Shown in pieces: positions 15,454-23,797 of a DNA stretch of 32,253 nt. The notes beneath the pieces are model-generated. The model worked only from the letters and a program-made list of their open reading frames with translations. It had not been told where the DNA came from and made no database searches. Each line of letters opens with the position of its first letter. Position 1 is the stretch's first letter. A program made the translations under genes and the position numbers. The DNA lies in the NCBI GenBank assembly GCA_012519415.1, contig JAAYQG010000007.1, forward strand, positions 1-32,253, written 5' to 3'. Source of the stretch: Treponema sp. (GTDB taxonomy: Bacteria; Spirochaetota; Spirochaetia; Treponematales; Treponemataceae).

Positions 15454-16438
15454 TTTTAAAAGTTTTTCTGTTGCATTTATTATAATTTTTGTATTGGTAT
15501 TTTTTACAAACTGTGCAACAGGTAAAACTGTAAAAGATGCAGATGCAAAAACAGAACAACAAACTGTACGCATTGCACATCCATATGAGTTTTTTGATTT
15601 TAATAAAGATTTGTATTTAACTTTTCCTGTTTCTGGAAATGAAGTTCTTTTACAGAAGCTTGTTAAAAAAATTGCACCGAAAATGACAGATTTTGCTTTA
15701 AAACAGCTTATTGACAAAACTGATAATTTTTATCTGGCAAGCTCACTTGATTTTCTTACAATAGAAGGGAATAGACCACTTTTTCAGTTTGTTGCGACAG
15801 GTTCGTTTCCTGTTTCATATAATTCAAAGCTATTTACAAACGCAAACGGCTTTAGAGCAGTTCATGAAGAGCAGGCGGAGCGTATATACGATTATTATTA
15901 CAACAATGCAGCAGGTTTTTATATAGGCATTCCATTAGATGGTTATTGTTTTGCAGATACTGAATATTTATCCGGAATGCTTTTAGCTCAAGAAAAAACT
16001 CGCGCCGGAGAAATTTATAAACCTGATTGGCCGGAATCTGTTTATCTAAAACATTTTTTATTGCAAAAAAATGAAACAATTGATTGGTATTTAGCTTCCA
16101 CAGAAACTGCCGTAAAGATGCTGCTTGGGGCAAATGTTAAACTTCCGCTTAGTTATGCGTATGGCTCAATGGTTCGCATAAAAAATCAGCCGAAAAACAG
16201 TATGCTTTATTCTCTTGATGCTGTGTTGGAAATAGCAGATAAGCGTTTTGTTAGACCGAATGTTCTTGTACTGAATAAACTTATGCAATCTATTGATAAA
16301 GGCAGTTTAGAGCGAAAAGATGCTGTGTCTGTTGTTGCAGTTAATGAAACTCAGATAGAAATAAAAAATCTAATAATTGATATGTCGAATCTGATGAATC
16401 GTTTTGATGTAAAATCAACTGAAAAAAAAGCAGAATAA
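15440..16438 (+). CDS. Putative lipoprotein, unknown function
   Basis: 332 aa from a GTG at 15440 that overlaps the end of ileS by 14 nt in another frame, with GGTGG-type sequence before it inside ileS. Residues 1-25 are a signal peptide (VAFIIIFVLVFF) ending in FTNC, a relaxed lipobox acceptable in spirochaetes. The mature part has no family I recognise; it alternates beta-like segments (FQFVATGSFPVSY, AAGFYIGIPLDGYCF) and helices. It looks like a soluble periplasmic domain. The overlap implies translational coupling to ileS. A hairpin terminator follows at 16445-16471. Confidence 0.75.
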   Translation: MYKFNFKSFSVAFIIIFVLVFFTNCATGKTVKDADAKTEQQTVRIAHPYEFFDFNKDLYLTFPVSGNEVLLQKLVKKIAPKMTDFALKQLIDKTDNFYLASSLDFLTIEGNRPLFQFVATGSFPVSYNSKLFTNANGFRAVHEEQAERIYDYYYNNAAGFYIGIPLDGYCFADTEYLSGMLLAQEKTRAGEIYKPDWPESVYLKHFLLQKNETIDWYLASTETAVKMLLGANVKLPLSYAYGSMVRIKNQPKNSMLYSLDAVLEIADKRFVRPNVLVLNKLMQSIDKGSLERKDAVSVVAVNETQIEIKNLIIDMSNLMNRFDVKSTEKKAE

Positions 16439-16444
16439 ATTATA

Positions 16445-16478
16445 AAACCGTTTGTAAATTGCAGACGGTTTCGTATTT
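16445..16478 (+). terminator. Probable terminator after the ileS-lipoprotein pair
   Basis: AAACCGTTTG (16445-16454) pairs with CAGACGGTTT (16462-16471) with one T-G wobble and a 7-nt loop, followed by CGTATTTTG. It starts 6 nt after the lipoprotein stop codon. The T run is short and interrupted. Confidence 0.5.
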
Positions 16479-16540
16479 TGCAATAATCAGTGTGATACTT
16501 AAAAATAATTTTAAATGACATATATGCAGGAAGGTAAATT

Positions 16541-17614
16541 ATGGCAAATAAAGTTATTCTAAAAGCAGAAACACTTGACGGTTATCTTACGGAAGAAGAT
16601 AATGCATATCTTGCAAAAATTCATAAGTTATATGAAGCAACAAACGATTCGTATAAAATATTATCTACTGAAAAAGATAAATATAAGATAGAAACAGAAA
16701 AGCAAAAAATAATAGATATTTACAGTAAAATAAGCAAATCATTGCAGGAAATATGTTGCAAAAACCGAAATTTGAAAATATTTCCATTTGAAACAGAAAA
16801 TGATTCTCATGCAGAAGCTTCTCGCATTATCTCAAAACTACGAGATGTAAAAACAACTCGAAATGAGTTTATCTACTATACTCAAAAATCATACGAAATG
16901 TTATTTAAGCTTGCATATCTTATGCCTGAAACTAGAGAAAAAGAACATCTTTTTGTAAAAACTCCGGTTGAAATGCCTGTTCAACAATATTCCGTTCATC
17001 AAATACCAGATATAAGCAAAAAAATTGAAAATTCTGTTATGTGTGTTATGCTTCGCGGTGCTCTTTTACCTTCAATGATTATGTCGAAAGAAATTGAAGG
17101 ATATTCCATAAGTGAATATTTAACGCCTTTCGCATTATTTAAAATTAAAAGAGATGATTCAAAGCATGAAACTAATATGGAATATATTCTTGATTTGGAT
17201 AATTCTTTTTTTGATATTAATAAACTAAATGATAAAGATTTGATTTTTGCTGATCCTATGAATGCTACAGGCGGTTCCTTTATAACTATTGTTAACTACC
17301 TTAAAGAAAAAGGCGTAAAATATAAATCTATCAGCTTTTTTAATATTATTTCTGCTTTGAAAGGTTCTTTGCGTGTTATAAGAGCTATAGAAAACTGCAC
17401 AGTTTATACATTATGGCTAGATCCAGTGCTGAATGAATCTGCATATATTTTGCCAGGGCTTGGTGATGCGGGCGACAGGCTCAATGGTTATGATAATTTT
17501 GATTCCCCAAGAACCATAATTCAGCTTATTGAAAATTACGGTTCAAATATTGTTGAGTTGTATCGTTCTCAAGTTAGAATGATTGAAAGCATTGTTTTAG
17601 GTGATTGTAAATGA
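16541..17614 (+). CDS. Uracil-phosphoribosyltransferase-like protein with N-terminal helical extension
   Basis: 357 aa, preceded by AGGAAGG. The C-terminal 200 residues match UPRTase: LRGALLPS corresponds to the LRAG.PM region, DPMNATGGS (238-246) is the PRPP-binding loop (usual DPMLATGGS, Leu changed to Asn), and PGLGDAGDR (305-313) is the uracil-binding signature. UPRTase forms UMP from uracil and PRPP. Ordinary bacterial UPRTases are about 210 aa; here about 150 extra N-terminal residues are charged and helical (KLYEATNDSYKILSTEKDKYK), with no kinase P-loop, so it is not a uridine kinase fusion. Enzymatic activity is likely but not certain. The stop overlaps the next gene's ATG (ATGA), so the two are coupled. 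Confidence 0.75.
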   Translation: MANKVILKAETLDGYLTEEDNAYLAKIHKLYEATNDSYKILSTEKDKYKIETEKQKIIDIYSKISKSLQEICCKNRNLKIFPFETENDSHAEASRIISKLRDVKTTRNEFIYYTQKSYEMLFKLAYLMPETREKEHLFVKTPVEMPVQQYSVHQIPDISKKIENSVMCVMLRGALLPSMIMSKEIEGYSISEYLTPFALFKIKRDDSKHETNMEYILDLDNSFFDINKLNDKDLIFADPMNATGGSFITIVNYLKEKGVKYKSISFFNIISALKGSLRVIRAIENCTVYTLWLDPVLNESAYILPGLGDAGDRLNGYDNFDSPRTIIQLIENYGSNIVELYRSQVRMIESIVLGDCK

Positions 17615-18357
17615 AACTAATTAATTCCTTTTTTTATTTAAATAGAAAAATTTCTAAAACTTTGATGTTTGTTTTGCTTATGCTGTTTTTTTTAAATGAA
17701 TTGTGTTTTTCAATTCCATTTGAAAGAAGTGTAAGAAAAGAAAATGAATGCGCAGAATATGCTGCTATTGCCGATGCGTATTATGAGCAGAAAAACTATA
17801 AAAAAGCTTCTGAATATTATGAAAAAGCGCGTAAATCAAAAAAACATTACGATGCAATGACTTATAAACTTGCTTGTTCAAAAGCTTTTTGTGGAGAATA
17901 TCTTGTAGCAAAAGAACTATTTGAAGAACTTCTTGCAAAAGAACAAACAAATAGAACGTTGAGAGAATCTTTAGCTTATTGTACGGTTATGACCGGTGAT
18001 ATAAATACTGGCATTGATATATACGAATCTCTTATTGCTGAAAATTCGGAAGATGGAATTTTACGCAGAAACTATATAAAAGTTTTGATTTTTTCTAACC
18101 AACTAGATTCTGCAAAAAAACAAATAGAAAAATTTGAAAAGCTATATGGAAAAGATGATGAAACTGAAGCTTTGCGCGAAAGAATAGAATTAAAAGCTAA
18201 AAAAGAAAAATCAGAAAATCATGAAAATTTACAAACTGATTCTGAAAACAAAACTAATGAACAAAACGATGTTTCTGTCGAAAATCAGAAAGAAGAAAAT
18301 GAAAATACAAAAACAGAAGAAAATTCTATACCAGATTTCACAGAGGACTTTGATTAA
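17611..18357 (+). CDS. Exported or membrane-anchored TPR-repeat protein
   Basis: 248 aa; ATG overlaps the preceding stop as ATGA. Residues 17-35 (TLMFVLLMLFFLNELCFS) are a signal peptide or signal anchor after a basic N-terminus. About 45-185 are tetratricopeptide repeats: YAAIADAYYEQKNYKKASEYYEKARK, YKLACSKAFCGEYLVAKELFEELL, RESLAYCTVMTGDINTGIDIYESLI, then RRNYIKVLIFSNQLDSAKKQIEKF. The last 60 residues are Glu/Lys/Asn-rich and probably disordered. Such proteins scaffold envelope complexes; the partner is unknown and the coupling to a UPRTase homologue is unusual. Confidence 0.75.
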   Translation: MKLINSFFYLNRKISKTLMFVLLMLFFLNELCFSIPFERSVRKENECAEYAAIADAYYEQKNYKKASEYYEKARKSKKHYDAMTYKLACSKAFCGEYLVAKELFEELLAKEQTNRTLRESLAYCTVMTGDINTGIDIYESLIAENSEDGILRRNYIKVLIFSNQLDSAKKQIEKFEKLYGKDDETEALRERIELKAKKEKSENHENLQTDSENKTNEQNDVSVENQKEENENTKTEENSIPDFTEDFD

Positions 18358-18399
18358 AATAAGTTTTGTAGAGCTTGTTGCTTTTACTCGAGATTTAAT

Positions 18400-19608
18400 C
18401 TAATAAATCACTCTGCTTTTATTAGCTAGTTCAAATTCTTCAGAAAGGAATTGTTTGTATCGTTCAGCATTAACTTTAAAAGCAACTATTGGCAATTCCG
18501 GTTCTTCAAGAGCTTTGTTTACAGCTTCAATTGATTCTTTTACAAGACGAATTCCTGAAACAAGACGCATTGTTCTTGTAGAAATTCCTATAACGAGTTG
18601 GTTTGTCAGATTAAAACTTGAAATTATTTGTTTTAATTCTTGATAAATATATTCACTTAACGAAAGGGTTTTGGTTAAATCTACATTAGGTAAAACACAA
18701 ATGTAACTATCATCGCCAAATTCAAAAATTAAATCTCTGAATTTGAAAACATCAATTAATGTGGCAGCTATTTCTTTTGCACAAGGATGATTATGCAAAA
18801 GGTTTGTTACCTTAATTTGAACAAGCGAAAGTTCCTGTTCAGAAGATGCTGCTCTTATAAGTTCAGCATCAAGGCGTGTTTCAAGATAAGATTCCCAACA
18901 TAAACCTGTTGCCGGCGAAAAAAGCCCCATAGGATCAATTGTTCTAACAGATTCTTTCTTCATTGGATCTGAATGGATTCTTCGTTTTGAAGAAAAATCG
19001 TTTTCTGTTAATTCTGTTTCTATAGAAGATTGTTCTGCACCAGAAAGAGTTTCTTTATTTGAAATATTATGAGCAGTTTTTGTTTTTTTGCTTCTTTTTA
19101 CAAGCAAGAGAACAATCAAAGAAAGGAAAGTTCCTGCTGCTATAATATAAAAGCTATAAAGGGCATAATCAAAAATTTTACTAGGCTTAATTAAATAAAC
19201 TGCGGCTTGAACTTCAGTATCAATTGTATCTGTATAAGGAATTCCTGTAGTTCTAACAATTAGTGCCGGAGACGTTACAAAGATTTTTGGACTTGCAGAA
19301 GAAGCAGAAATATATTTTGAAGAAAGAGGGTATGCAAAATAAGTATTGCTTTCACTTTTTATTGTTACAGCTGCGATATATTCATTTTGCTGAATTAGTT
19401 CCCTTAATTTTTCAAGATATGTAGGTGAAAGATAAGGTGCGTTTGAAATTTCATAATTCATATTTGCAAGAAAACTTCTAAACTGTGTGTCTGCTTCTGA
19501 AGAACCTTTTTTGTAATCGTCAGCAACATTTATTACAAAATAAAAAATCCCTAGAGAAAAAATAAAGATTATCAATATAGAAAAAACAACCACAGCTTTG
19601 TTGGTCAT
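18400..19608 (-). CDS. Membrane protein with periplasmic sensor and degenerate GGDEF domain
   Basis: 402 aa, preceded by TTGGAG. Residues 7-27 are a first membrane segment; about 30-148 a periplasmic sensory region (double-PAS/dCache-like size; TIKSESNTYFAYPL); 150-171 a second segment; then a charged linker. From about 229 the SPATGLCWESYLETRLDAEL segment follows the LTGLxNR start of diguanylate cyclases, and the signature position reads FEFGDDSYICVLP (297-301 FGDDS instead of GGDEF). Loss of the catalytic motif suggests it does not make c-di-GMP but may bind nucleotides or partners. Last gene of the five-gene operon, 41 bp after the second Maf gene; it may feed signals to motility. Confidence 0.7.
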   Translation of the reverse strand: MTNKAVVVFSILIIFIFSLGIFYFVINVADDYKKGSSEADTQFRSFLANMNYEISNAPYLSPTYLEKLRELIQQNEYIAAVTIKSESNTYFAYPLSSKYISASSASPKIFVTSPALIVRTTGIPYTDTIDTEVQAAVYLIKPSKIFDYALYSFYIIAAGTFLSLIVLLLVKRSKKTKTAHNISNKETLSGAEQSSIETELTENDFSSKRRIHSDPMKKESVRTIDPMGLFSPATGLCWESYLETRLDAELIRAASSEQELSLVQIKVTNLLHNHPCAKEIAATLIDVFKFRDLIFEFGDDSYICVLPNVDLTKTLSLSEYIYQELKQIISSFNLTNQLVIGISTRTMRLVSGIRLVKESIEAVNKALEEPELPIVAFKVNAERYKQFLSEEFELANKSRVIY

Positions 19609-19649
19609 AAAAACTCCAATAAGGCTAAAACTTGATATTCAATGTGGTT

Positions 19650-21281
19650 TCACATTGTCTGTTTGCTTGCCATTTTATGTGCATATTCAAAAACAAACAG
19701 AATTGAACCGCTGGAACTTTTGTAAAGTTTCATTCGTTCGCACCATGCAGCAAGTGGCAATATTGCTGCGGTAATGGCGGGGTCATAACTTTTAAGCAAA
19801 TTCAATAACCATACTTTAAAATCGGCATAATCAAACGACTTGTAAAGTGTTTTAGACAAAAAAATTGGAATAAAATTTTCTGTTGCATGAATATTAGCAA
19901 AAATATGTGTCATGTTTTTATTAACATATTTATGAATATTAATTTTTGTTTTACATTTAGCCAAATATTCATCAAGCGATTTTGCGTATCTATTTAATAC
20001 TGCTGTTGTAACTGTTGTGTTATTTTTTCGAATAACAGGAGTTCGGAACATTAATGCGTTAAATAATGTTTCTTTAGATGATAACAGTGTAGATGCGTTT
20101 TCAAATGTAGAATCTAAATATGAACCTTTCGCATATGGTTTTGATTTTGTATATGCAAAATCTGCACCAAACAATTCAATTTCTGTAAAACCACATTTTA
20201 CTGCAAAATCTAAAGCTGCTATTGTTACAGTTCCGGATGTAGTATCAATTTCAGGCGGAAAATAAAAATTCTTTTGAGCAGCGTATTGACGGATAAAAGT
20301 GCATAAAGGATGATTAGACGCAACAAATTGAATACGGTTGCCGTTTTTTAATGCTTTTTCTGCTACTGTAGGATGTGCGCATAAATCTATAACAAAACAA
20401 GTTTCTTTATTTGGAAACTTATCCATAAAATGCCTGTACGAAATGTTTTGTCCGTCAATGGTAACAACAGCGTCTGCACTTATATTATACTGAAGCAAAA
20501 TGCGCCAGGCTGTATCTGTTGCAATAATAAAATAATTTTTTCTATTGATTTTCAAAAAATCAATGCTTTCATCTAAACTTGGACCTGCACCAATAATTGC
20601 TGCTTTTTTTTCAGTAGGAAAATCGAAATTTTCTTGATTTATTTGTGATAAAGTTTTTATATTGCGCAGAATATTTCGCTGCCATATTTTTGCAAAATGT
20701 GCTTGAACCGAATAATCTGCGCTTATATGCTCAAGACAATTTTTCAAAATAATTTGAATTTTTTCTTCTGTTTCGGCATTATATTGTGCCCATGGACGAA
20801 GTGCAAGGTGCAAAAATTTACCATGTAGCTGTGGAATATAAGAATTTTTAAACGTTTCTTCAAGGTCATTCAAAGTACATAACGAAAAATTCTTGTTATT
20901 CAAAAAACGAACAAAATCAAAATAATTAAATAAGTCTGCTATTGATTCTGCATTTTTTTCAATAATTAAAATATGTATATTTGCAAAATTTAGAGCTTTT
21001 GTTAAATGTTGTGCATTTGCAAGCGATGAAACAGCAATAAATTGATTTTCATCAAAATTTATATCTTTTAAAAAATTGTCTGCATCTTTTGCAGGATTAT
21101 AAATAGAAAATAAAGCTTTCCCGTCTTTAAGTAAAGGAACCAGTTCGTTGTTTTTTGCTATAACTGGTGCAGAATAACAAGAATCGGATTTGTCTGATAC
21201 ATTTTTGATAATATTTGCAAGATTAATATTGCTCAATTTTAGTGCGTTATAATTTGTTTCAAATTTTGAATTATTTTTCAT
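19650..21281 (-). CDS. Maf/DUF115 (MptE-like) protein, second copy
   Basis: 543 aa. The central domain begins KKAAIIGAGPSLDESIDFL (GPSL at 233-236), followed by ATDTAWRILLQYNISADAVVTIDGQ and later FGADFAYTKSKPYAKGS, the pattern of motility accessory factor proteins that transfer nonulosonic or other sugars to flagellin in some bacteria; the fold is related to 6-hydroxymethylpterin diphosphokinase MptE. The N-terminal domain has the YNPAKDADNFL motif shared with its upstream paralogue. Its ATG overlaps the end of that gene by 11 nt. The acceptor is probably flagellar FlaB, but no flagellin gene is in view. Confidence 0.8.
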   Translation of the reverse strand: MKNNSKFETNYNALKLSNINLANIIKNVSDKSDSCYSAPVIAKNNELVPLLKDGKALFSIYNPAKDADNFLKDINFDENQFIAVSSLANAQHLTKALNFANIHILIIEKNAESIADLFNYFDFVRFLNNKNFSLCTLNDLEETFKNSYIPQLHGKFLHLALRPWAQYNAETEEKIQIILKNCLEHISADYSVQAHFAKIWQRNILRNIKTLSQINQENFDFPTEKKAAIIGAGPSLDESIDFLKINRKNYFIIATDTAWRILLQYNISADAVVTIDGQNISYRHFMDKFPNKETCFVIDLCAHPTVAEKALKNGNRIQFVASNHPLCTFIRQYAAQKNFYFPPEIDTTSGTVTIAALDFAVKCGFTEIELFGADFAYTKSKPYAKGSYLDSTFENASTLLSSKETLFNALMFRTPVIRKNNTTVTTAVLNRYAKSLDEYLAKCKTKINIHKYVNKNMTHIFANIHATENFIPIFLSKTLYKSFDYADFKVWLLNLLKSYDPAITAAILPLAAWCERMKLYKSSSGSILFVFEYAHKMASKQTM

Positions 21282-22827
21282 AGCGATTTAATAGTTCCTC
21301 AAGTTCATATATAGCTGTTTTTAGATTTTCGTACATTTTTTCGGTCATGCTTTCATTGCGTTGAGTAAGAGAAAGATAATCTCCAAGTGATAATGATTTA
21401 AACCAAAGTTCAAGTTCAAATGGCGCATTTTCAAGCAATAATTTGGAAGAAAAAAAATCATATATGTTTTTCTTCAAGTTTGAAAAATATAATTCCAGTT
21501 TTTTTATGCGTTCTTTTTTAGAAAAAAGACTTTGGAATTTTGTATCTATATGATGTTGAAATTGTTGAAAATTTTCTTTTGAAGAATCTTGAATAATTTT
21601 TTCAAATGTTTCTGCTGTTATGTCCGAAATATTTGGGAGAGATTTTCTTTGTTGAGAATCTTTTTGATATACCCGTTTAATTCTGTTTGAAAATTCTTTA
21701 GGTCTTGTTGAAAACCAATTGCGATATATTTTCAGTTGTTCATTTTCAAATGTATTTAATGATATGCGTGTTTCGACAGGAGAAAATTTTGTATCAAAAG
21801 GAATTTTATCAAGCTCCAGTTCATTCGGCTGTATGTGTTGAAAGCCATTTGAAGTGCATAAATCCAATCCACAAAAGAAAATATCTTTATCTGTAAGCTT
21901 TAATGCAAGTTCTGCCGCAGTTCCGCTTACTGTGCCGTTTCTTTCTGCTTTTAGTGCTTTTATTCCCGCTTGTTCCAACAATATAGCTTCAACCCCATCT
22001 TTATAAGATAGAGGAATAATTTTTTGTGTTTTGAGCATTTTATTGTTTGAATAACTTTCGGTGCTTAAAAAAATCGGTATATCAGGGAAAAATTTAAGTT
22101 GTTTTAAATGTTCTTGTGCATACCAGCCGCCGTCTGTTGAAATAACTGCATCAGGCAAAATCTTCTGCGTTAAAAGAGGTTTTAACGCAGAAGAAACTGC
22201 AAGAAGAAAAAAACAATTTCGATGTTCTTTTAGAGTAGGCAGCATATGTTTTAAACTTGGACCAGATGCAGCAATGACAATAGGTTTTGTTATTTTGCAA
22301 AAATTTATATCAACTGCATTTTCTAAAAAAATAGAAAATTTAATAACATTTTTATTCCATCTTTTGTTGAAATAAATTCGTGTACCTAGTATATCTCTGG
22401 AAAGAGTAATAAAAGATTTAATGCTTTGCCATGCAGAAAAAAAACAATCGGTAAAAGCATTTTCTGATGGTTTCCATGAAACAAAAAAAAGAGAATTTAC
22501 TAATTCTTCTCCGAAATAATCAAATAGTTGGTTTTGTAAGTTATCATTTTTTAAGTAAAAAACTTTGTCCCAAAGATTATCAAATTCATTAAAACTATCG
22601 CAAAATCTTATTGCGCAAAATTTTGAATTCGGAAATTTTTCTTTTAAAAAGGGGATCGCATAAGATAAAGCCGGTTCTGTAACAATAATGGCAGATGGCA
22701 TATAATCCGGTTTGATTGTTTCAACAAATCTTTCAGCTTCTTTTTGCGGATTATAGTTTGAATGCAAGTAAAACCCGTCTTTTATACATATATCCGCACC
22801 GTTTTTTGCCTTTGCAAAATTAATCAT
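21271..22827 (-). CDS. Maf/DUF115 (MptE-like) protein, first copy
   Basis: 518 aa from the ATG at 22827, chosen because GGAGA stands at the proper distance and the previous gene ends 1 nt before it; the frame is open further up to 22926 but that overlaps the upstream gene. Motifs: YNPQKEAERFV (about 25-35), KPIVIAASGPSLKHMLPTL (GPSL 189-192), SSALKPLLTQKILPDAVISTDGG, and IFFCGLDLCT. These match the Maf/DUF115 family, as in the next gene, but the two proteins are otherwise well diverged, so the pair is an old duplication or a heteromeric partnership. Role: probable glycan transfer for flagella; inference. Confidence 0.8.
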   Translation of the reverse strand: MINFAKAKNGADICIKDGFYLHSNYNPQKEAERFVETIKPDYMPSAIIVTEPALSYAIPFLKEKFPNSKFCAIRFCDSFNEFDNLWDKVFYLKNDNLQNQLFDYFGEELVNSLFFVSWKPSENAFTDCFFSAWQSIKSFITLSRDILGTRIYFNKRWNKNVIKFSIFLENAVDINFCKITKPIVIAASGPSLKHMLPTLKEHRNCFFLLAVSSALKPLLTQKILPDAVISTDGGWYAQEHLKQLKFFPDIPIFLSTESYSNNKMLKTQKIIPLSYKDGVEAILLEQAGIKALKAERNGTVSGTAAELALKLTDKDIFFCGLDLCTSNGFQHIQPNELELDKIPFDTKFSPVETRISLNTFENEQLKIYRNWFSTRPKEFSNRIKRVYQKDSQQRKSLPNISDITAETFEKIIQDSSKENFQQFQHHIDTKFQSLFSKKERIKKLELYFSNLKKNIYDFFSSKLLLENAPFELELWFKSLSLGDYLSLTQRNESMTEKMYENLKTAIYELEELLNRYEK

Positions 22828-22828
22828 C

Positions 22829-23794
22829 TTAATTCTCCGCAACAGAGATAAATTTAAACAGCACTTCTGTATCTTTTGATATTCCCTTAAAAAGAATTTG
22901 CAGTTTTTCAAGCAGAGATATTTCAATATATGGTTTTAATAGAAAAAAAAGCTTTTCTTTGAAAAGTTCCATATTAAGTTTGAAATGACTAAAAGCAATT
23001 AATTTAATGCACATTTTTGAAACTCGTATGCATATACTTGTGTCGTCTAAAGCTTTTTTTAATTCAGCAAAAAGAAAATCAATCATAATATACGAGTCAG
23101 CTTTTGTATTATAAATTATAAGTTCATCTATAAAACGATTCATGTTTATTGTAATCATATTGCCTTGTAAATCGTCGGTAAGACATCGCTCAAATAATTC
23201 ATCTTTATTATCTAATAATTTATCAGTTTCTTCTAGTTTTTGCACTTCAATGTAATAATCTACAATAGGCAAAAAAGCTTCTGTGAGTATATTCCAGTTG
23301 TTATCAATAGAATCCAAAATATGGTCTGTAACTAATTCATACATATTAGGCTGTGTGGCGATAATTATGCAGTTTTGAGTTTTTCCGATATTACAGAATT
23401 TTAAGTGCAACATGGCGATATTATCACGGTCTTTTAATGAAAATAACTGCAAAAAAGAATCTAAACTCGCTGCTGATTGTTGATACCATGTGTTTTCTTC
23501 AGGATTTTCACCAATTGCGCTAAGCCAAAAATTAATTGAAGAATTACTTTGAAGTGTAGTTTCAAAATCAAAACCATGATTAACAATTAAATTATAATTG
23601 TCGTTAAACGGAACATAAAGACCTATATGTGAAATACCGTGTTTATTAAGCAAATTATGAATATTTTTAAATGGAATTGAAAAATATAAATCGTTTTCGT
23701 CTTTTGATACAGAAAAAGTACAGCAGGAACTTTCTGCTGTACTTATCTGTTTTAGTTTAGTTAGATATGAAATGCCAGAACTTAACAATCCCAT
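22829..23794 (-). CDS. Conserved-looking cytoplasmic protein, unknown function
   Basis: 321 aa with no signal peptide and no motif I recognise. It begins MGLLSSGISYLTKLKQI, followed by a mixed alpha/beta region (FSIPFKNIHNLLNKHGISHIGLYVPFND) suggestive of a sensory or GAF-like fold, but that is weak. The C-terminal half is helical (RFIDELIIYNTKADSYIMIDFLFAELKKAL, KEKLFFLLKPYIEISLLEKLQILF). It lies 3 bp after the acidic-protein gene and 1 bp before the first Maf gene, so it is certainly part of the operon and may link the acidic protein to the Maf pair. Base composition is like its neighbours. Confidence 0.7.
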   Translation of the reverse strand: MGLLSSGISYLTKLKQISTAESSCCTFSVSKDENDLYFSIPFKNIHNLLNKHGISHIGLYVPFNDNYNLIVNHGFDFETTLQSNSSINFWLSAIGENPEENTWYQQSAASLDSFLQLFSLKDRDNIAMLHLKFCNIGKTQNCIIIATQPNMYELVTDHILDSIDNNWNILTEAFLPIVDYYIEVQKLEETDKLLDNKDELFERCLTDDLQGNMITINMNRFIDELIIYNTKADSYIMIDFLFAELKKALDDTSICIRVSKMCIKLIAFSHFKLNMELFKEKLFFLLKPYIEISLLEKLQILFKGISKDTEVLFKFISVAEN

Positions 23795-23797
23795 AAA

